Source of the DNA: Longimicrobiales bacterium
GTDB taxonomy: Bacteria > Gemmatimonadota > Gemmatimonadetes > Longimicrobiales > Gaopeijiaceae
Reading direction: 5' to 3'
DNA: 32,486 nt
Assembly: GCA_028280525.1 (NCBI GenBank)
Contig: JANQLR010000200.1
Span: 1 to 32,486 of the forward strand
Positions 7,964 through 15,637 of the stretch are shown here, in pieces. Both the position numbers and the translations under genes were made by a program. Positions within the stretch are counted from its first letter, which is position 1. The number at the start of each line of letters is the position of its first letter. Under the pieces are notes generated by a model. The model made no database searches. It worked only from the letters and a program-made list of their open reading frames with translations, and was not told the DNA's origin.

Positions 7964-8890
7964 CTACAGGATCGTCTTGCCGAAGGCGCTGGCGATCAGC
8001 TCCACCGCCTGTATCGCGGTCCGGTTCTCTTCGTCCAGGACCGGGTTCACCTCGACCATCTCGAAGCTGACCATCGTCCCGCAGCGGGCGACGGCTTCCG
8101 AGACGAAGTGGCCCTCGCGGTAGGTGAGTCCTCCGGGCACGGGCGTCCCCACCCCCGGCGCGATCTGCGGGTCGAGCCCGTCCGCGTCGTAGGAGACGTG
8201 GAAGCCGCCGGTTCCATCGTTCAGCCGCTCGAGCGCATCGTCCATGCAGTCGGCGATCCCGCGCTCGTCGATCTCGTTCATCGTGATCACGCGGATCCCC
8301 GATTCGCGCACGACCTCCTTCTCCACCTCGTCGATGTCCCGAGCGCCGAGCACGACGACGTTCTTCGGGTCCACCGCGGGTCCGTCACCCTCCCAGAGCG
8401 AGGTCAGCTGCTCGGGCCCGCGGCCGCACAGGACCGCGAGCGACATGCCGTGGATGTTCCCGGAAGGGGTGGTGTCCGGCGTGTTCATGTCCGTGTGGGC
8501 GTCGACCCAGAGGATTCCGATCCGCTCTCCCTTCCGCCCGTGGTGACGGGCGACGGCCGCCGCCGAGCCGATGGTGAGGGAGTGGTCGCCCCCGAGGATC
8601 AGGGGGAAGTCTCCCTCGGCCATGGCGTCGCCCACGAGGTCGCGCGTCTGGCGGGCGACATCGGTGATCTCCTCGAGGTACTTGAGGCGGCGGTCCCCGG
8701 TGTCGGTGATCTCGGGGCCGCGCGCATTGAGCGTGCCGACCTCGTGTACCTCGTGACCGAGAGCGGTCAGGGCGTCGTTGAGTCCGGCGATGCGGATCGC
8801 CGAGGGGCCCATGTCTACGCCGCGACGGCCCGCGCCGAGGTCGATGGAAACGGAGACGACTGCGACGCGGGTCGGTTCGACCGGGGACAT
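7964..8890 (-). CDS. rocF: arginase
   Basis: The 308-residue protein is a complete ureohydrolase that converts arginine to ornithine and urea with a binuclear manganese site. Metal ligands are all visible: His103 (GGDHS), Asp130, His132 and Asp134 (DAHTDMN), and Asp235 and Asp237 (SYDADGLDP). The N-terminal GAGRRGVDMGPSAIR and the C-terminal EVNPVLDE segment are typical of arginase rather than agmatinase. The ATG at 8890 has GAGGG about eight bases upstream. It follows the DUF427 gene with an 18-base gap and probably shares its transcript. An arginine catabolic role fits the amino-acid dehydrogenase elsewhere in the window, but that is only a suggestion. Confidence 0.95.
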   Translation of the reverse strand: MSPVEPTRVAVVSVSIDLGAGRRGVDMGPSAIRIAGLNDALTALGHEVHEVGTLNARGPEITDTGDRRLKYLEEITDVARQTRDLVGDAMAEGDFPLILGGDHSLTIGSAAAVARHHGRKGERIGILWVDAHTDMNTPDTTPSGNIHGMSLAVLCGRGPEQLTSLWEGDGPAVDPKNVVVLGARDIDEVEKEVVRESGIRVITMNEIDERGIADCMDDALERLNDGTGGFHVSYDADGLDPQIAPGVGTPVPGGLTYREGHFVSEAVARCGTMVSFEMVEVNPVLDEENRTAIQAVELIASAFGKTIL

Positions 8891-8908
8891 CGATGTACCC
8901 TCAGGGAG

Positions 8909-9190
8909 CTACTGGACGGAGACTCCCCGCCAGAAGGCGACGTGATCCTTGATGTTCGCCGCGGCGGGCTTCGGGTCGGGATAGTACCACGCCGCATTCG
9001 CGTTCACATCCCCATCCACGACGACGTCGTAGTAGTGCGCCTCGCCCTTCCAGGGACAGGTCGTGCGGTGGGTGCTCGGGCGGAGGAACTCGGCGTTCAC
9101 GGCGTCCGGCGGGAAGTAGGCGTTGCCCTCCACCTCTTCGTGGGCGGTGGTCTCGGCGATGACGGTGTCCTTCCAGACGGCGCGGGGCAT
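8909..9190 (-). CDS. DUF427 domain protein
   Basis: A 93-residue single-domain DUF427 protein. Family features visible are FLRPSTHRTTCPWKGEAHYYDV in the middle and AAWYYPDPKPAA towards the end. Biochemical role is not established for the family. The ATG at 9190 has GGAGAG a few bases upstream. Longer upstream frames lack family similarity and run through two hairpins, so the short form is preferred. It lies directly upstream of arginase on the same strand. Confidence 0.88.
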   Translation of the reverse strand: MPRAVWKDTVIAETTAHEEVEGNAYFPPDAVNAEFLRPSTHRTTCPWKGEAHYYDVVVDGDVNANAAWYYPDPKPAAANIKDHVAFWRGVSVQ

Positions 9191-9208
9191 GGGGCTCTCC
9201 GGTAGGTA

Positions 9209-9229
9209 CGTCGCCCACCCGGGGCGACG
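9209..9229. terminator. hairpin between DUF1707 and DUF427 genes
   Basis: An 8-pair perfect stem (9209-9216 with 9222-9229) closes a 5-base loop in the 112-base gap after the DUF1707 gene. A weaker 6-pair stem lies at 9259-9276. Either could end the upstream operon; there is no T-tract. Confidence 0.4.
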
Positions 9230-9302
9230 GCGGGATCGTTGCGGTGAACCACTCAATCCCCGTCGGTGAGGACGGGTTCCCGAGCTCGTCAGAGCCGCTC
9301 GG

Positions 9303-9998
9303 TCAGTCGCCCCGGCGGAGCCGGCGAGCCTCCCGTCGCTCCTGCTTGAGCCGGCGCCGGGCGTCCTTGGGAGACTCGTGCGCGTAGCGCGCGGAGACCT
9401 CCACTCCGCCCATGATCGCCACCCCGCGGATCCGTATGACCGGCGCATCGGGATCGGTCAGGAGGGGTGCCTCGTGCTTCTGTTCGAAGCCGCCCAGGAT
9501 CCCGATTCCGTCGCACTCGACCGAGACGTTCGGGGGCACGACGATCTCGACGCCGCCCCAGAAGGCGAAGCACTGCACCTCGGTGACTCCGGGGGGCAGC
9601 ATGGCCTCCCGGAAGTCGAGCTCGACGCCGCCGAGGATTCCGATCGCCTTGGTCCGTCGAGCCGGAACCCAGCGGCCCCGCCGGACCGCCCCGCCCAGCG
9701 CGCCCATGATCAACGCGTTCTCCGGCACGTGGAGCCCCTCGAGTGCGGGGTACGGCGCGGGAGAAGGTCGCGGTGCAGGTCTCGTCTCGCCGGAGGGAAC
9801 CGGGGCCGGGGGCGGCGCGGAGGAGGGAAGGTCGGCGAGGATCTCGCGCAGCTCCGAGGCGCTCTCGGCCTCGTGAACGAGTTCGACGCGACGCTCGAAC
9901 TCGTCGACGGCCAGGGCGTCCTGGGCGAATGCCTCCGCGAGGCGGTCGATCGCCTCCTGGCGAATCCGGTCCCCGGCGGGACGCGGCGTGTCGTTCAC
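9303..9998 (-). CDS. DUF1707 / LiaF-like (cell-wall-active antibiotic response) domain protein
   Basis: The 231-residue soluble protein has a helical DUF1707 (SHOCT-like) domain at about 8-60, with EAIDRLAEAFAQDALAVDEFERRV and the closing LREILADLP. A proline-rich linker runs to about residue 85. The C-terminal part is a beta-sheet domain of the LiaF C-terminal type with four repeated turns: GILGGVEL, AFWGGVEI, GILGGFE and AIMGGVEV. Relatives sense or respond to envelope stress, but this one has no membrane segment. The tail is rich in Arg/Lys. The GTG start at 9998 overlaps the amidohydrolase stop as GTGA. Confidence 0.82.
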   Translation of the reverse strand: MNDTPRPAGDRIRQEAIDRLAEAFAQDALAVDEFERRVELVHEAESASELREILADLPSSAPPPAPVPSGETRPAPRPSPAPYPALEGLHVPENALIMGALGGAVRRGRWVPARRTKAIGILGGVELDFREAMLPPGVTEVQCFAFWGGVEIVVPPNVSVECDGIGILGGFEQKHEAPLLTDPDAPVIRIRGVAIMGGVEVSARYAHESPKDARRRLKQERREARRLRRGD

Positions 9999-11629
9999 TC
10001 TTCGGACTCCCGTGCGTACGCGATGCGGCCTGCTACGAACGTGTACTCTACGGTCCGTCCCGACAATTCCGTCTCGTCGACGTGGAAGGGATCGCGGTCG
10101 AGCACCACGAAGTCCGCGGCCTTCCCCGGCTCGATCGATCCGGTGTGCCCGTCGAAGAACCCGGCGTACGCCGCACCCACCGTGTGAGCGACGAGCGCCT
10201 CCTCCAGCTTCATGCGCTCCGCCGGGACGAAGACGCCGTCCCGTGCGGAGGCGAGGGCGGAGGTGCCTGCCCGCTCGTGCTCAGGGAGTCGACGGGTAAC
10301 GGCGGCGGCGACCGCACCGATCGGATCGAGGGGCGCGACCGTCCAGTCGCTCCCGAAGGCCAGTCGTGCGCCGCCCTCGGCCATCGAGCGGAAGGCGTAC
10401 GTCCCGGGCATCCGCTCGGCGCCGAGGCGAGCTTCCGCCCACCGACCGTCGTCGACCGCGTGGGCGGGCTGGACCGAGGGGATGACGCCGAGCGGACCGA
10501 AGCGCGCCGCGGCTCCGGGGGAGATGTGCTGCGCGTGCTCCACACGGGGCCGCCGATCGCGCGGGGGGTGCGTCTCCCGGATCTCCGCGTAGCGATCGAG
10601 GATCCAGTCGACGGCCCGGTCCCCGATCGCGTGCACGATGGACTGCAGGCCAGCGTGATCCGACTGGCGCAGGTCGTCCGCGAGCTCGTCGAGGTCGGTG
10701 ACGACGAGTCCCCGGTTGTCGGGTTCCCCGGGGTAGGGTTCGTGGAACCACGCCGTCCTCGAGCCGAGCGACCCGTCGACGAAGGCCTTGAGTCCTCCCC
10801 AACGGAGCCAGTCGTCCCCGAAGCCGTGCTCCTGGACGAAGGCCGACAGCTCGCGATGGGTGCGCATCGGCACCGCGGCGTAGACCCGCAGGGGGAGGTG
10901 GCCGCTCGCGTGCGCCCGTCGGTAGGCGTGGAGCGAGGCCCATCCGTCAACGTCGTGGATCTGGGTGAGGCCCGCCGCGAGCGCGTGTCGTGCCGCCGCC
11001 TGCAGCCAGCGATCCCGATCGGCGTCGGTGGGTTCGGGGAGGTGCCGCCCGACGAGCTCCATCGCGGTGTCCTTGAGAACCCCGGTCGGCTCGCCGTCCG
11101 CGTCGCGCACGATCGTCCCGCCGGGCGGGTCCGGCGTGTCCCGGTCGATCCCGGCTCGCTCGAGGACGAGGGAGTTCGACAGCGTCATGTGGATGTCGAG
11201 GCGGTGGATCCACACCGGATGCTGCGGGGTGGCGGCATCGATCCACTCCCGCGAGGGGAGCTCGCCGCCCCAGTTCTCGTGGTCCCAGTCGCCCCCGACG
11301 ATCCACTCCCCCGGGGGGTGGCGCGCCGCGAAGCGGGCGACGCGCTCGACCATCTCCGCGGGCGTCCGAGCGCTCCGCAGATCGACGCAGGCGAGCTTCC
11401 GCCCCCCGGTGAGAAAGTGCGTGTGCGCGTCGACGAATCCGGGGAGGAGGGCGCGCCCCTCGAGATCGAACTCGACGGGGGGCTCGGAGGGGCCGGAGGC
11501 GCCCCGGAGCGCCTCGCGCGGGCCGACGGCGATGACCTGTCCGTGCTCGACGAGGACCGCCTCCACGTGGCGAGGCTGAAGGCCGCCGGTCCAGATGGGT
11601 CCCCCGGTGAAGAGGGTGGGGCGACTCAC
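9995..11629 (-). CDS. amidohydrolase family protein (YtcJ-like, amidohydrolase family 3)
   Basis: The 544-residue metal-dependent hydrolase has the composite fold of the family: an N-terminal beta sandwich (GGPIWTGG...), the metal motif GFVDAHTHF with His69 and His71, central His residues in IHDVD, VHAIGD and VEHAQHISP, then FGSDWTVAPLDP as the late Asp position, and the C-terminal SIEPGKAADFVVLDRDPF. YtcJ-like enzymes act on N-acyl or cyclic amide substrates. The GTG at 11629 overlaps the stop of the M20 peptidase gene as GTGA, and its own stop overlaps the DUF1707 start. No signal peptide is seen, so a cytoplasmic location is likely. The exact substrate is unknown. Confidence 0.92.
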   Translation of the reverse strand: MSRPTLFTGGPIWTGGLQPRHVEAVLVEHGQVIAVGPREALRGASGPSEPPVEFDLEGRALLPGFVDAHTHFLTGGRKLACVDLRSARTPAEMVERVARFAARHPPGEWIVGGDWDHENWGGELPSREWIDAATPQHPVWIHRLDIHMTLSNSLVLERAGIDRDTPDPPGGTIVRDADGEPTGVLKDTAMELVGRHLPEPTDADRDRWLQAAARHALAAGLTQIHDVDGWASLHAYRRAHASGHLPLRVYAAVPMRTHRELSAFVQEHGFGDDWLRWGGLKAFVDGSLGSRTAWFHEPYPGEPDNRGLVVTDLDELADDLRQSDHAGLQSIVHAIGDRAVDWILDRYAEIRETHPPRDRRPRVEHAQHISPGAAARFGPLGVIPSVQPAHAVDDGRWAEARLGAERMPGTYAFRSMAEGGARLAFGSDWTVAPLDPIGAVAAAVTRRLPEHERAGTSALASARDGVFVPAERMKLEEALVAHTVGAAYAGFFDGHTGSIEPGKAADFVVLDRDPFHVDETELSGRTVEYTFVAGRIAYARESEE

Positions 11630-12813
11630 CGGGCCTTCCCGCGGAGGAACCGTTCGGAGAAGGTCGCCAGGACATCGGCGGCGGCCGCGATCTCCGCAAC
11701 GGGACACGACTCGTCGGCGGTGTGGGCCTCCTCGATCGATCCGGGGCCGAAGCAGACGGCGGGGATGCCCGCGGCGTTCAGGAAGGCGGCATCGACCCAG
11801 GCGGTCATCCCTCGGAGATCGGCGGGGTGCCCTTCATCGGCCAGCGCACCGAGGAGCCCCACCACGCCAGGGTGGTCGGGGGCGACATCCGATCCGTCCC
11901 TCAGGAGGTCCTCCTGGAAGTCGACCTCGAAGGGTCGCTGCCCGTCGGCCCCGATCTCGGAGGCGAGGGTGCGAAGTTCGCCGAGGAAGGCGGCGGGCGG
12001 CTCGTCCGGCAGGGTGCGACGCTCGAGGACGACCTCGCACCGCTCCGGGTAGACGGAGGGGGCACTCCCCCCGGCGATCGTACCGACGTGCCACGAGCCG
12101 TGACCCATGAGCGGGTGGGGTGGGCGGCTCCGCAGCCGGTCGTCGAGGCGATCGAGGCCCGCGATGAACCGGGCGGCCGCCCGGACGGCGTCGACCCCGC
12201 GATCGGGCCGGGAACCGTGCGCGGCGCGACCGCGGAAGGTGGCGCGCACCCAGGCGAACCCCTTGTGGGCCGGCATCACCGCCAGGGAGGTGGGCTCGGT
12301 CACCACCGCGAAGTCTGCGCGGACGCCCGCCGCGACTGCAGCCTGCATCCCGAGACTCGCGTGCTCCTCGTCGGCGGTGAGGAGGATGTGCAGCCGTCCT
12401 GGCCACTCCCCGGCGTGGGCGCGGCGGGCGACCTCCAGTACGGTGGCGACGCCGGCCTTCATGTCGCAGGCGCCGCGCCCGACGATTCGCTCGGAGGTGG
12501 AATCGGCGCCCCATGGATCGACGGTCATCCCTTCGATGCCGACCGTGTCCAGGTGGCCGTTGAGGAGGAGCGTCGGTCCGGAGTCGCCCCGGAGCGCGGA
12601 GACGTTCCAACGACCGGGAGCCACCTCGATCAGCTCCACGGCCCACCCGGCTCGACGAAGCTCCTCGGCGCATCGCTCGGCCACCCCTCGCTCACCCGAT
12701 CCACCCTCCTCGAGCGTCGGGTTCACGGACGGGATCGCAACGAGCTCCCGGGTCAGCTCGACCACGGGGACGTGCCCGGAAGAAGGTGCAGGGCCCCCTG
12801 CCGTCCCGGTCAC
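11626..12813 (-). CDS. M20 family metallopeptidase (ArgE/DapE type)
   Basis: The 395-residue protein is a di-zinc amidohydrolase of the M20 clan. Visible residues are His87 and Asp89 (NGHLDTV), bridging Asp117 (GRGACDMKAG), catalytic Glu149 and ligand Glu150 (TADEEH), Glu173 (VTEPT), His199 of the dimerisation lid (RAAHGSRP) and His364 (EEAHTADE). This is the acetylornithine deacetylase / succinyl-diaminopimelate desuccinylase group; family members also include dipeptidases and carboxypeptidases, so no symbol is given. The GTG at 12813 has GGAG about seven bases upstream; longer frames reach into the divergent intergenic region and are basic and unlike the family. It is the first gene of a three-gene operon with the amidohydrolase. 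Confidence 0.92.
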   Translation of the reverse strand: MTGTAGGPAPSSGHVPVVELTRELVAIPSVNPTLEEGGSGERGVAERCAEELRRAGWAVELIEVAPGRWNVSALRGDSGPTLLLNGHLDTVGIEGMTVDPWGADSTSERIVGRGACDMKAGVATVLEVARRAHAGEWPGRLHILLTADEEHASLGMQAAVAAGVRADFAVVTEPTSLAVMPAHKGFAWVRATFRGRAAHGSRPDRGVDAVRAAARFIAGLDRLDDRLRSRPPHPLMGHGSWHVGTIAGGSAPSVYPERCEVVLERRTLPDEPPAAFLGELRTLASEIGADGQRPFEVDFQEDLLRDGSDVAPDHPGVVGLLGALADEGHPADLRGMTAWVDAAFLNAAGIPAVCFGPGSIEEAHTADESCPVAEIAAAADVLATFSERFLRGKAR

Positions 12814-12933
12814 GGATTTCTCCGAGGGTGCGGAAATCCGCGTCGGATTGCCGACGGTCCGATCGTGACCGGTCCGCTCTCGACGGCGTAACTCATGGTG
12901 AATCCACCTCTTTGGAGGACACGAAATCGTGAC

Positions 12934-12951
12934 GTTCCGATGGCACGGAAC
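12934..12951 (+). promoter_or_regulatory. leader hairpin upstream of a small membrane peptide gene
   Basis: In the 182-base divergent gap between the M20 gene and the small peptide gene is a perfect 6-pair hairpin (GTTCCG at 12934-12939, CGGAAC at 12946-12951). The short palindrome CACGAAATCGTG precedes it. These may be leader structure or operator sites. No convincing -35/-10 pair is visible. Confidence 0.25.
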
Positions 12952-12995
12952 CTGCGCCGCCGCTCGGCAACGACGACCCTTCCACCGGAGCACCC

Positions 12996-13172
12996 ATGCG
13001 AAAGCTGACGGCAGGTCTGATCGGGGCGGCGATCGCGGTCACCAGTATCGCGCTCCTCCGCACCCCTCGGCCATCGTCCCCGTCGCGCGCGAAGGAGGTC
13101 GAGCCCATCCCCGCCGGCGAGAAGGTGCCGTCGAGGATCTCGCTCGAGCGCCTGCGCGAACTCGGGTACTAG
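12996..13172 (+). CDS. 58-residue small membrane or secreted protein
   Basis: A short gene with good support: ATG at 12996, GGAG five bases upstream, and a strong hairpin 16 bases after the TAG stop. The product starts MRKLTAGLIGAAIAVTSIAL, a basic N-terminus followed by a hydrophobic helix (about 5-21), so it is either single-pass or secreted. The rest is proline- and charge-rich and ends in ISLERLRELGY, probably a short amphipathic helix. I do not recognise a family. It is transcribed away from the M20 operon and toward the ferredoxin gene. Confidence 0.55.
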   Translation: MRKLTAGLIGAAIAVTSIALLRTPRPSSPSRAKEVEPIPAGEKVPSRISLERLRELGY

Positions 13173-13188
13173 CCGCCCGAAACGACGA

Positions 13189-13222
13189 CGGGCGCGGCTC
13201 CCTGGATGAGGAGCCGCGCCCG
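13189..13222. terminator. bidirectional terminator-like hairpin
   Basis: A perfect 13-pair, very GC-rich stem (13189-13201 with 13210-13222) closes an 8-base loop. It sits between the convergent small peptide gene (+) and ferredoxin gene (-), 16 bases after one stop and 62 bases after the other, where a shared terminator is expected. There is no T-tract. Confidence 0.7.
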
Positions 13223-13284
13223 GTCGTGCGCGTCCGACGACCCGCGGCACCGTTCGGCACCGGGGTCGGAGGCGGGAGCCGCCG

Positions 13285-13518
13285 TCAGTCGAAGTGCGCC
13301 CGGTTCTTCTCCACGTAGTCCGTCCACTCGGGCGGCACATCGGTATCCGGGAAGATCGCCTGCACCGGGCACTCCGGCTCACACGCGCCGCAGTCGATGC
13401 ACTCGTCCGGATTGATGAAGAACTGCTGCTCGGCCTCGTAGATGCAGTCCACGGGGCAAACTTCGGTGCAGCTCGAGTCCTTGGTGCCGATGCACGGCTC
13501 GGTGATGATGTATGCCAC
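13285..13518 (-). CDS. 7Fe-type ferredoxin ([3Fe-4S][4Fe-4S])
   Basis: A 77-residue ferredoxin. Cysteines are at 9, 17, 21 and 25 ([17 protein letters not shown]) and at 40, 43, 46 and 50 ([11 protein letters not shown]). The first motif lacks the second cysteine of a C-x2-C-x2-C set, as in Azotobacter-type 7Fe ferredoxins, so one [3Fe-4S] and one [4Fe-4S] cluster are expected. It is a soluble low-potential electron carrier; the partner is not evident from the neighbours. The GTG start at 13518 has AGGAG eight bases upstream. Two 11-base direct repeats lie just upstream (separate entry). Confidence 0.93.
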   Translation of the reverse strand: MAYIITEPCIGTKDSSCTEVCPVDCIYEAEQQFFINPDECIDCGACEPECPVQAIFPDTDVPPEWTDYVEKNRAHFD

Positions 13519-13539
13519 GATCTACTCCTGCGGGACGAC

Positions 13540-13581
13540 GGATCGTCCGGGCTGCTCTTCTGGACGGGTGGGATCGTCCGG
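13540..13581 (-). promoter_or_regulatory. paired 11-base direct repeats upstream of ferredoxin
   Basis: GGATCGTCCGG occurs at 13540-13550 and again at 13571-13581, 31 bases apart, close to three helical turns. The first copy is also partly symmetrical (CGGA-TCG-TCCG). The copies start 22 and 53 bases upstream of the ferredoxin start codon. Spacing and position suit an operator for a regulator bound on one face of the helix, but no binding protein is known. Confidence 0.3.
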
Positions 13582-13661
13582 CACGACGCCGGGACGGCCC
13601 CCACGATGACGGACCACGGAGCGGACAGCAACCCCGCCTGACGATCCGGGTTCCCGGGCCC

Positions 13662-14240
13662 TCAGGCAGGCGGCGCCCAGCGGGCGGCGAAGCGGCCGGT
13701 CCACCAGCGCAGACGGCGCGCGAGTGTCGGCTCGGTTCGCTCCGCCACCGGGAGCCAGACGTCGACCGCCTCCTGCCACTGACGACGAGTTTCGGCATCG
13801 ACGGGGCGGAGGTGAAGGTGTCGCAGAGAGTCGAATCGCTCGGCGATGGCGACCTTCGCCAGCTCCGGGTCGAGGACGACCAGATGGGCTGCGAGTTCGT
13901 CGTCGCCCGTCGGGGGGAGGGTCTCCCGCAGCTCGATCAGCCCGGGCTCGTCGACCCCCTCCGGACGGAGCTCCGCCTCCTCCGAGTCGTGCCACATCGC
14001 CAGGGCGATCATCCCGGGATCGGTCACCCCGCAGTCGAGGAGGAGGATCAGCGCGGACCGACCGGGGTGCAGGTACCGCGGGTCGTGATCGTCGTCGAGG
14101 AGACGCGTACGGACGGCGAAGGCGGTGTCCGCGATGCCCCGCAGCCACGCCTCGGACTCCTCGGCCCCGCCCCGTCGCCGGAACTCCCGCAGCACCCGGT
14201 CCCGCATCGAGCGGGCGCGCGTGTCGTCGGCGAGAGGCAC
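13662..14240 (-). CDS. HD-superfamily-like predicted metal-dependent phosphohydrolase
   Basis: With a GTG start at 14240 the protein has 192 residues. The segment from about 56 to 88 reads RYLHPGRSALILLLDCG...IALAMWHDSEE, which resembles the helical H...HD core of the HD superfamily (His58, His84-Asp85), as in the hydrolase domain of RelA/SpoT and small relatives. I see no synthetase or TGS domain. The C-terminus is basic and tryptophan-rich (RRLRWWTGRFAARWAPP). The start is two bases after the adenosyltransferase stop; no clear ribosome binding site is seen, and re-initiation is likely. It is the last gene of the cobalamin adenosyltransferase operon. The function is unproven. Confidence 0.65.
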   Translation of the reverse strand: MPLADDTRARSMRDRVLREFRRRGGAEESEAWLRGIADTAFAVRTRLLDDDHDPRYLHPGRSALILLLDCGVTDPGMIALAMWHDSEEAELRPEGVDEPGLIELRETLPPTGDDELAAHLVVLDPELAKVAIAERFDSLRHLHLRPVDAETRRQWQEAVDVWLPVAERTEPTLARRLRWWTGRFAARWAPPA

Positions 14241-14242
14241 CG

Positions 14243-14812
14243 TCAGTCGCCCGCGGGCTCCGGCTTCTTCCAGGTGACGTCGGAGGTGCCGGCGCGGAGG
14301 TTCTCGAGTCGTGCGAGGGCGAAGAAGAGGTCGCTGATCCGGTTGAGGAAGGCGACCAGCTCCTCGGGAATGGGCTCCAGCGATCCGAGGTGGACCACGT
14401 GTCGCTCGGCCCGACGCGCCACCGTTCGCGCGATGTGCAGCGCCGCGGCTCCCCGCGTGCCTCCCGGGAGGACGAACTCGCGCAGCGGCGGGAGCTCGCC
14501 GTCGGCCTCGTCGATCCACACCTCCATCTCGGCGATGCGGGCCGTGGGCAGTTCGGGGACGTGGGGCTGGGGACGTCCGTCGTCCTGCGGCGGGGTCGCG
14601 AGGATCGCGCCGACCACGAAGAGGTCGTGCTGCAGGAGCTCGAGCCGCCCCCGGATCACCGCGTCCTCGACGAGCGTCGCCGCGAGGCCGACGTGCGCGT
14701 TGAGTTCGTCGACCGTCCCGTAGGCGACGACCCGGTGGTGGTCCTTCGAGACGCGGCCGCCTCCGAAGAGCGCGGTGTCTCCGCCGTCCCCGGTCCGGGT
14801 GTAGATCTTCAT
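14243..14812 (-). CDS. cob(I)alamin adenosyltransferase, PduO type
   Basis: The 189-residue protein transfers the adenosyl group of ATP to corrinoid cobalt, giving coenzyme B12. The N-terminal ATP-binding motif is TRTGDGGDTALFGGGRV (residues 5-21), followed by YGTVDELNAHVG and, near the C-terminus, FLNRISDLFFALAR, all diagnostic for the PduO trimeric family. The ATG at 14812 overlaps the stop of the preceding small gene as ATGA. No B12-dependent enzyme is in the window, so the user of the cofactor lies elsewhere. Confidence 0.95.
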   Translation of the reverse strand: MKIYTRTGDGGDTALFGGGRVSKDHHRVVAYGTVDELNAHVGLAATLVEDAVIRGRLELLQHDLFVVGAILATPPQDDGRPQPHVPELPTARIAEMEVWIDEADGELPPLREFVLPGGTRGAAALHIARTVARRAERHVVHLGSLEPIPEELVAFLNRISDLFFALARLENLRAGTSDVTWKKPEPAGD

Positions 14813-15066
14813 CGCAGTCGCGTCAGGTTCTTGAGCTTCTCGGCCGTGTCGAGGAGTCCGCCGACCCGCTCGCCGGCGCCCGACGCCTCTGCCGGGGACG
14901 CAAGGATATCGCGGATGTCGAGGAGCACCTCAAGGTGCACCTGATCGCGCTGGAACTCGAAGTCGAGGCGGGCCTGAGCCGCCGGGTCGGTTGCGGAGGT
15001 CGCCTGATCGAAGGCGTCTCGGTAGACACGCTCCAGCGAATCGAGGATCTGGTTCCGATGCCGCAT
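14809..15066 (-). CDS. small helical protein, unknown function
   Basis: An 85-residue, probably all-helical and charged protein starting MRHRNQILDSLERVYRDAFDQA and rich in Glu, Asp, Arg and Leu, with no membrane segment, cysteine cluster or recognised motif. The ATG at 15066 has GGAG about eight bases upstream. A larger open frame continues upstream but is the antisense shadow of the zinc-ribbon gene. It leads the operon with the cobalamin adenosyltransferase, to which it is coupled by an ATGA overlap. I do not recognise the family. Confidence 0.65.
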   Translation of the reverse strand: MRHRNQILDSLERVYRDAFDQATSATDPAAQARLDFEFQRDQVHLEVLLDIRDILASPAEASGAGERVGGLLDTAEKLKNLTRLR

Positions 15067-15189
15067 GTGCTGGACTCCCTCGCGGGGTGCGGGTCGCTGC
15101 GGAGGATGGGCGGGTCCTCTATCTTGCGGAAGGCCGAGAACCCCGGCGAGCCCCTTCACCTCACGGGATCCCCCGGAGCGAGTGCACCG

Positions 15190-15570
15190 ATGACCGCACA
15201 CGATCGCGCCAACCGTCTCTACTGGGAGTCGGACGCCAGCGTCAACGACATCGCGTCCCGCCTGGATCTCTCGAAGGGCGCCCTGTACCAGCTGATCGAG
15301 CCGCTTGCGGCGGAAGTCCCGTGCCCCGACTGCGGCGCGACGCTCGAGTACCCGAACCGGACGGCGCTCGAGCGCGGCCTCATGCAGTGCTCCACCTGCG
15401 GTCGCGAGAACGTTCGCGCCGAGGAGGCGCCCCCGGAGCGCCCGGTTCGAGCCCCGGTCGAGACGGTCGATCCGATCGAGGTGGAACGGGATCCGGTGGC
15501 CGACCGCCAGGGGATGATCGGGCTCGGGCTCCTGGGTGCGGCCGCCCTCCTCTGGATGCTGCGGCGCTGA
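15190..15570 (+). CDS. helix-turn-helix / zinc-ribbon / C-terminal membrane anchor protein
   Basis: A 126-residue protein with three visible parts. Residues 17-39 (SVNDIASRLDLSKGALYQLIEPL) form a good helix-turn-helix. Residues 45-70 carry two C-x2-C pairs (Cys45/48 and Cys67/70), a zinc ribbon. After a proline/acidic linker, residues 109-124 form one hydrophobic helix followed by two arginines, a tail anchor with the N-terminus in the cytoplasm. A membrane-tethered DNA-binding protein is the simplest reading, but the HTH may serve another role. The ATG at 15190 has a GGAG about twelve bases upstream, rather far. It is divergent from the adenosyltransferase operon. Confidence 0.75.
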   Translation: MTAHDRANRLYWESDASVNDIASRLDLSKGALYQLIEPLAAEVPCPDCGATLEYPNRTALERGLMQCSTCGRENVRAEEAPPERPVRAPVETVDPIEVERDPVADRQGMIGLGLLGAAALLWMLRR

Positions 15571-15637
15571 GCGGGTGATGCGTCGCGGCGGTACTGTGGC
15601 ATTCGTGCGCCTGCGTCTCCATCCGGCCAACTGACGG

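Noticed and set aside
13662-14240. Full RelA/SpoT-type alarmone enzyme
   Set aside because: Only an HD-like segment is present; the length (192 residues) leaves no room for a synthetase or TGS domain.
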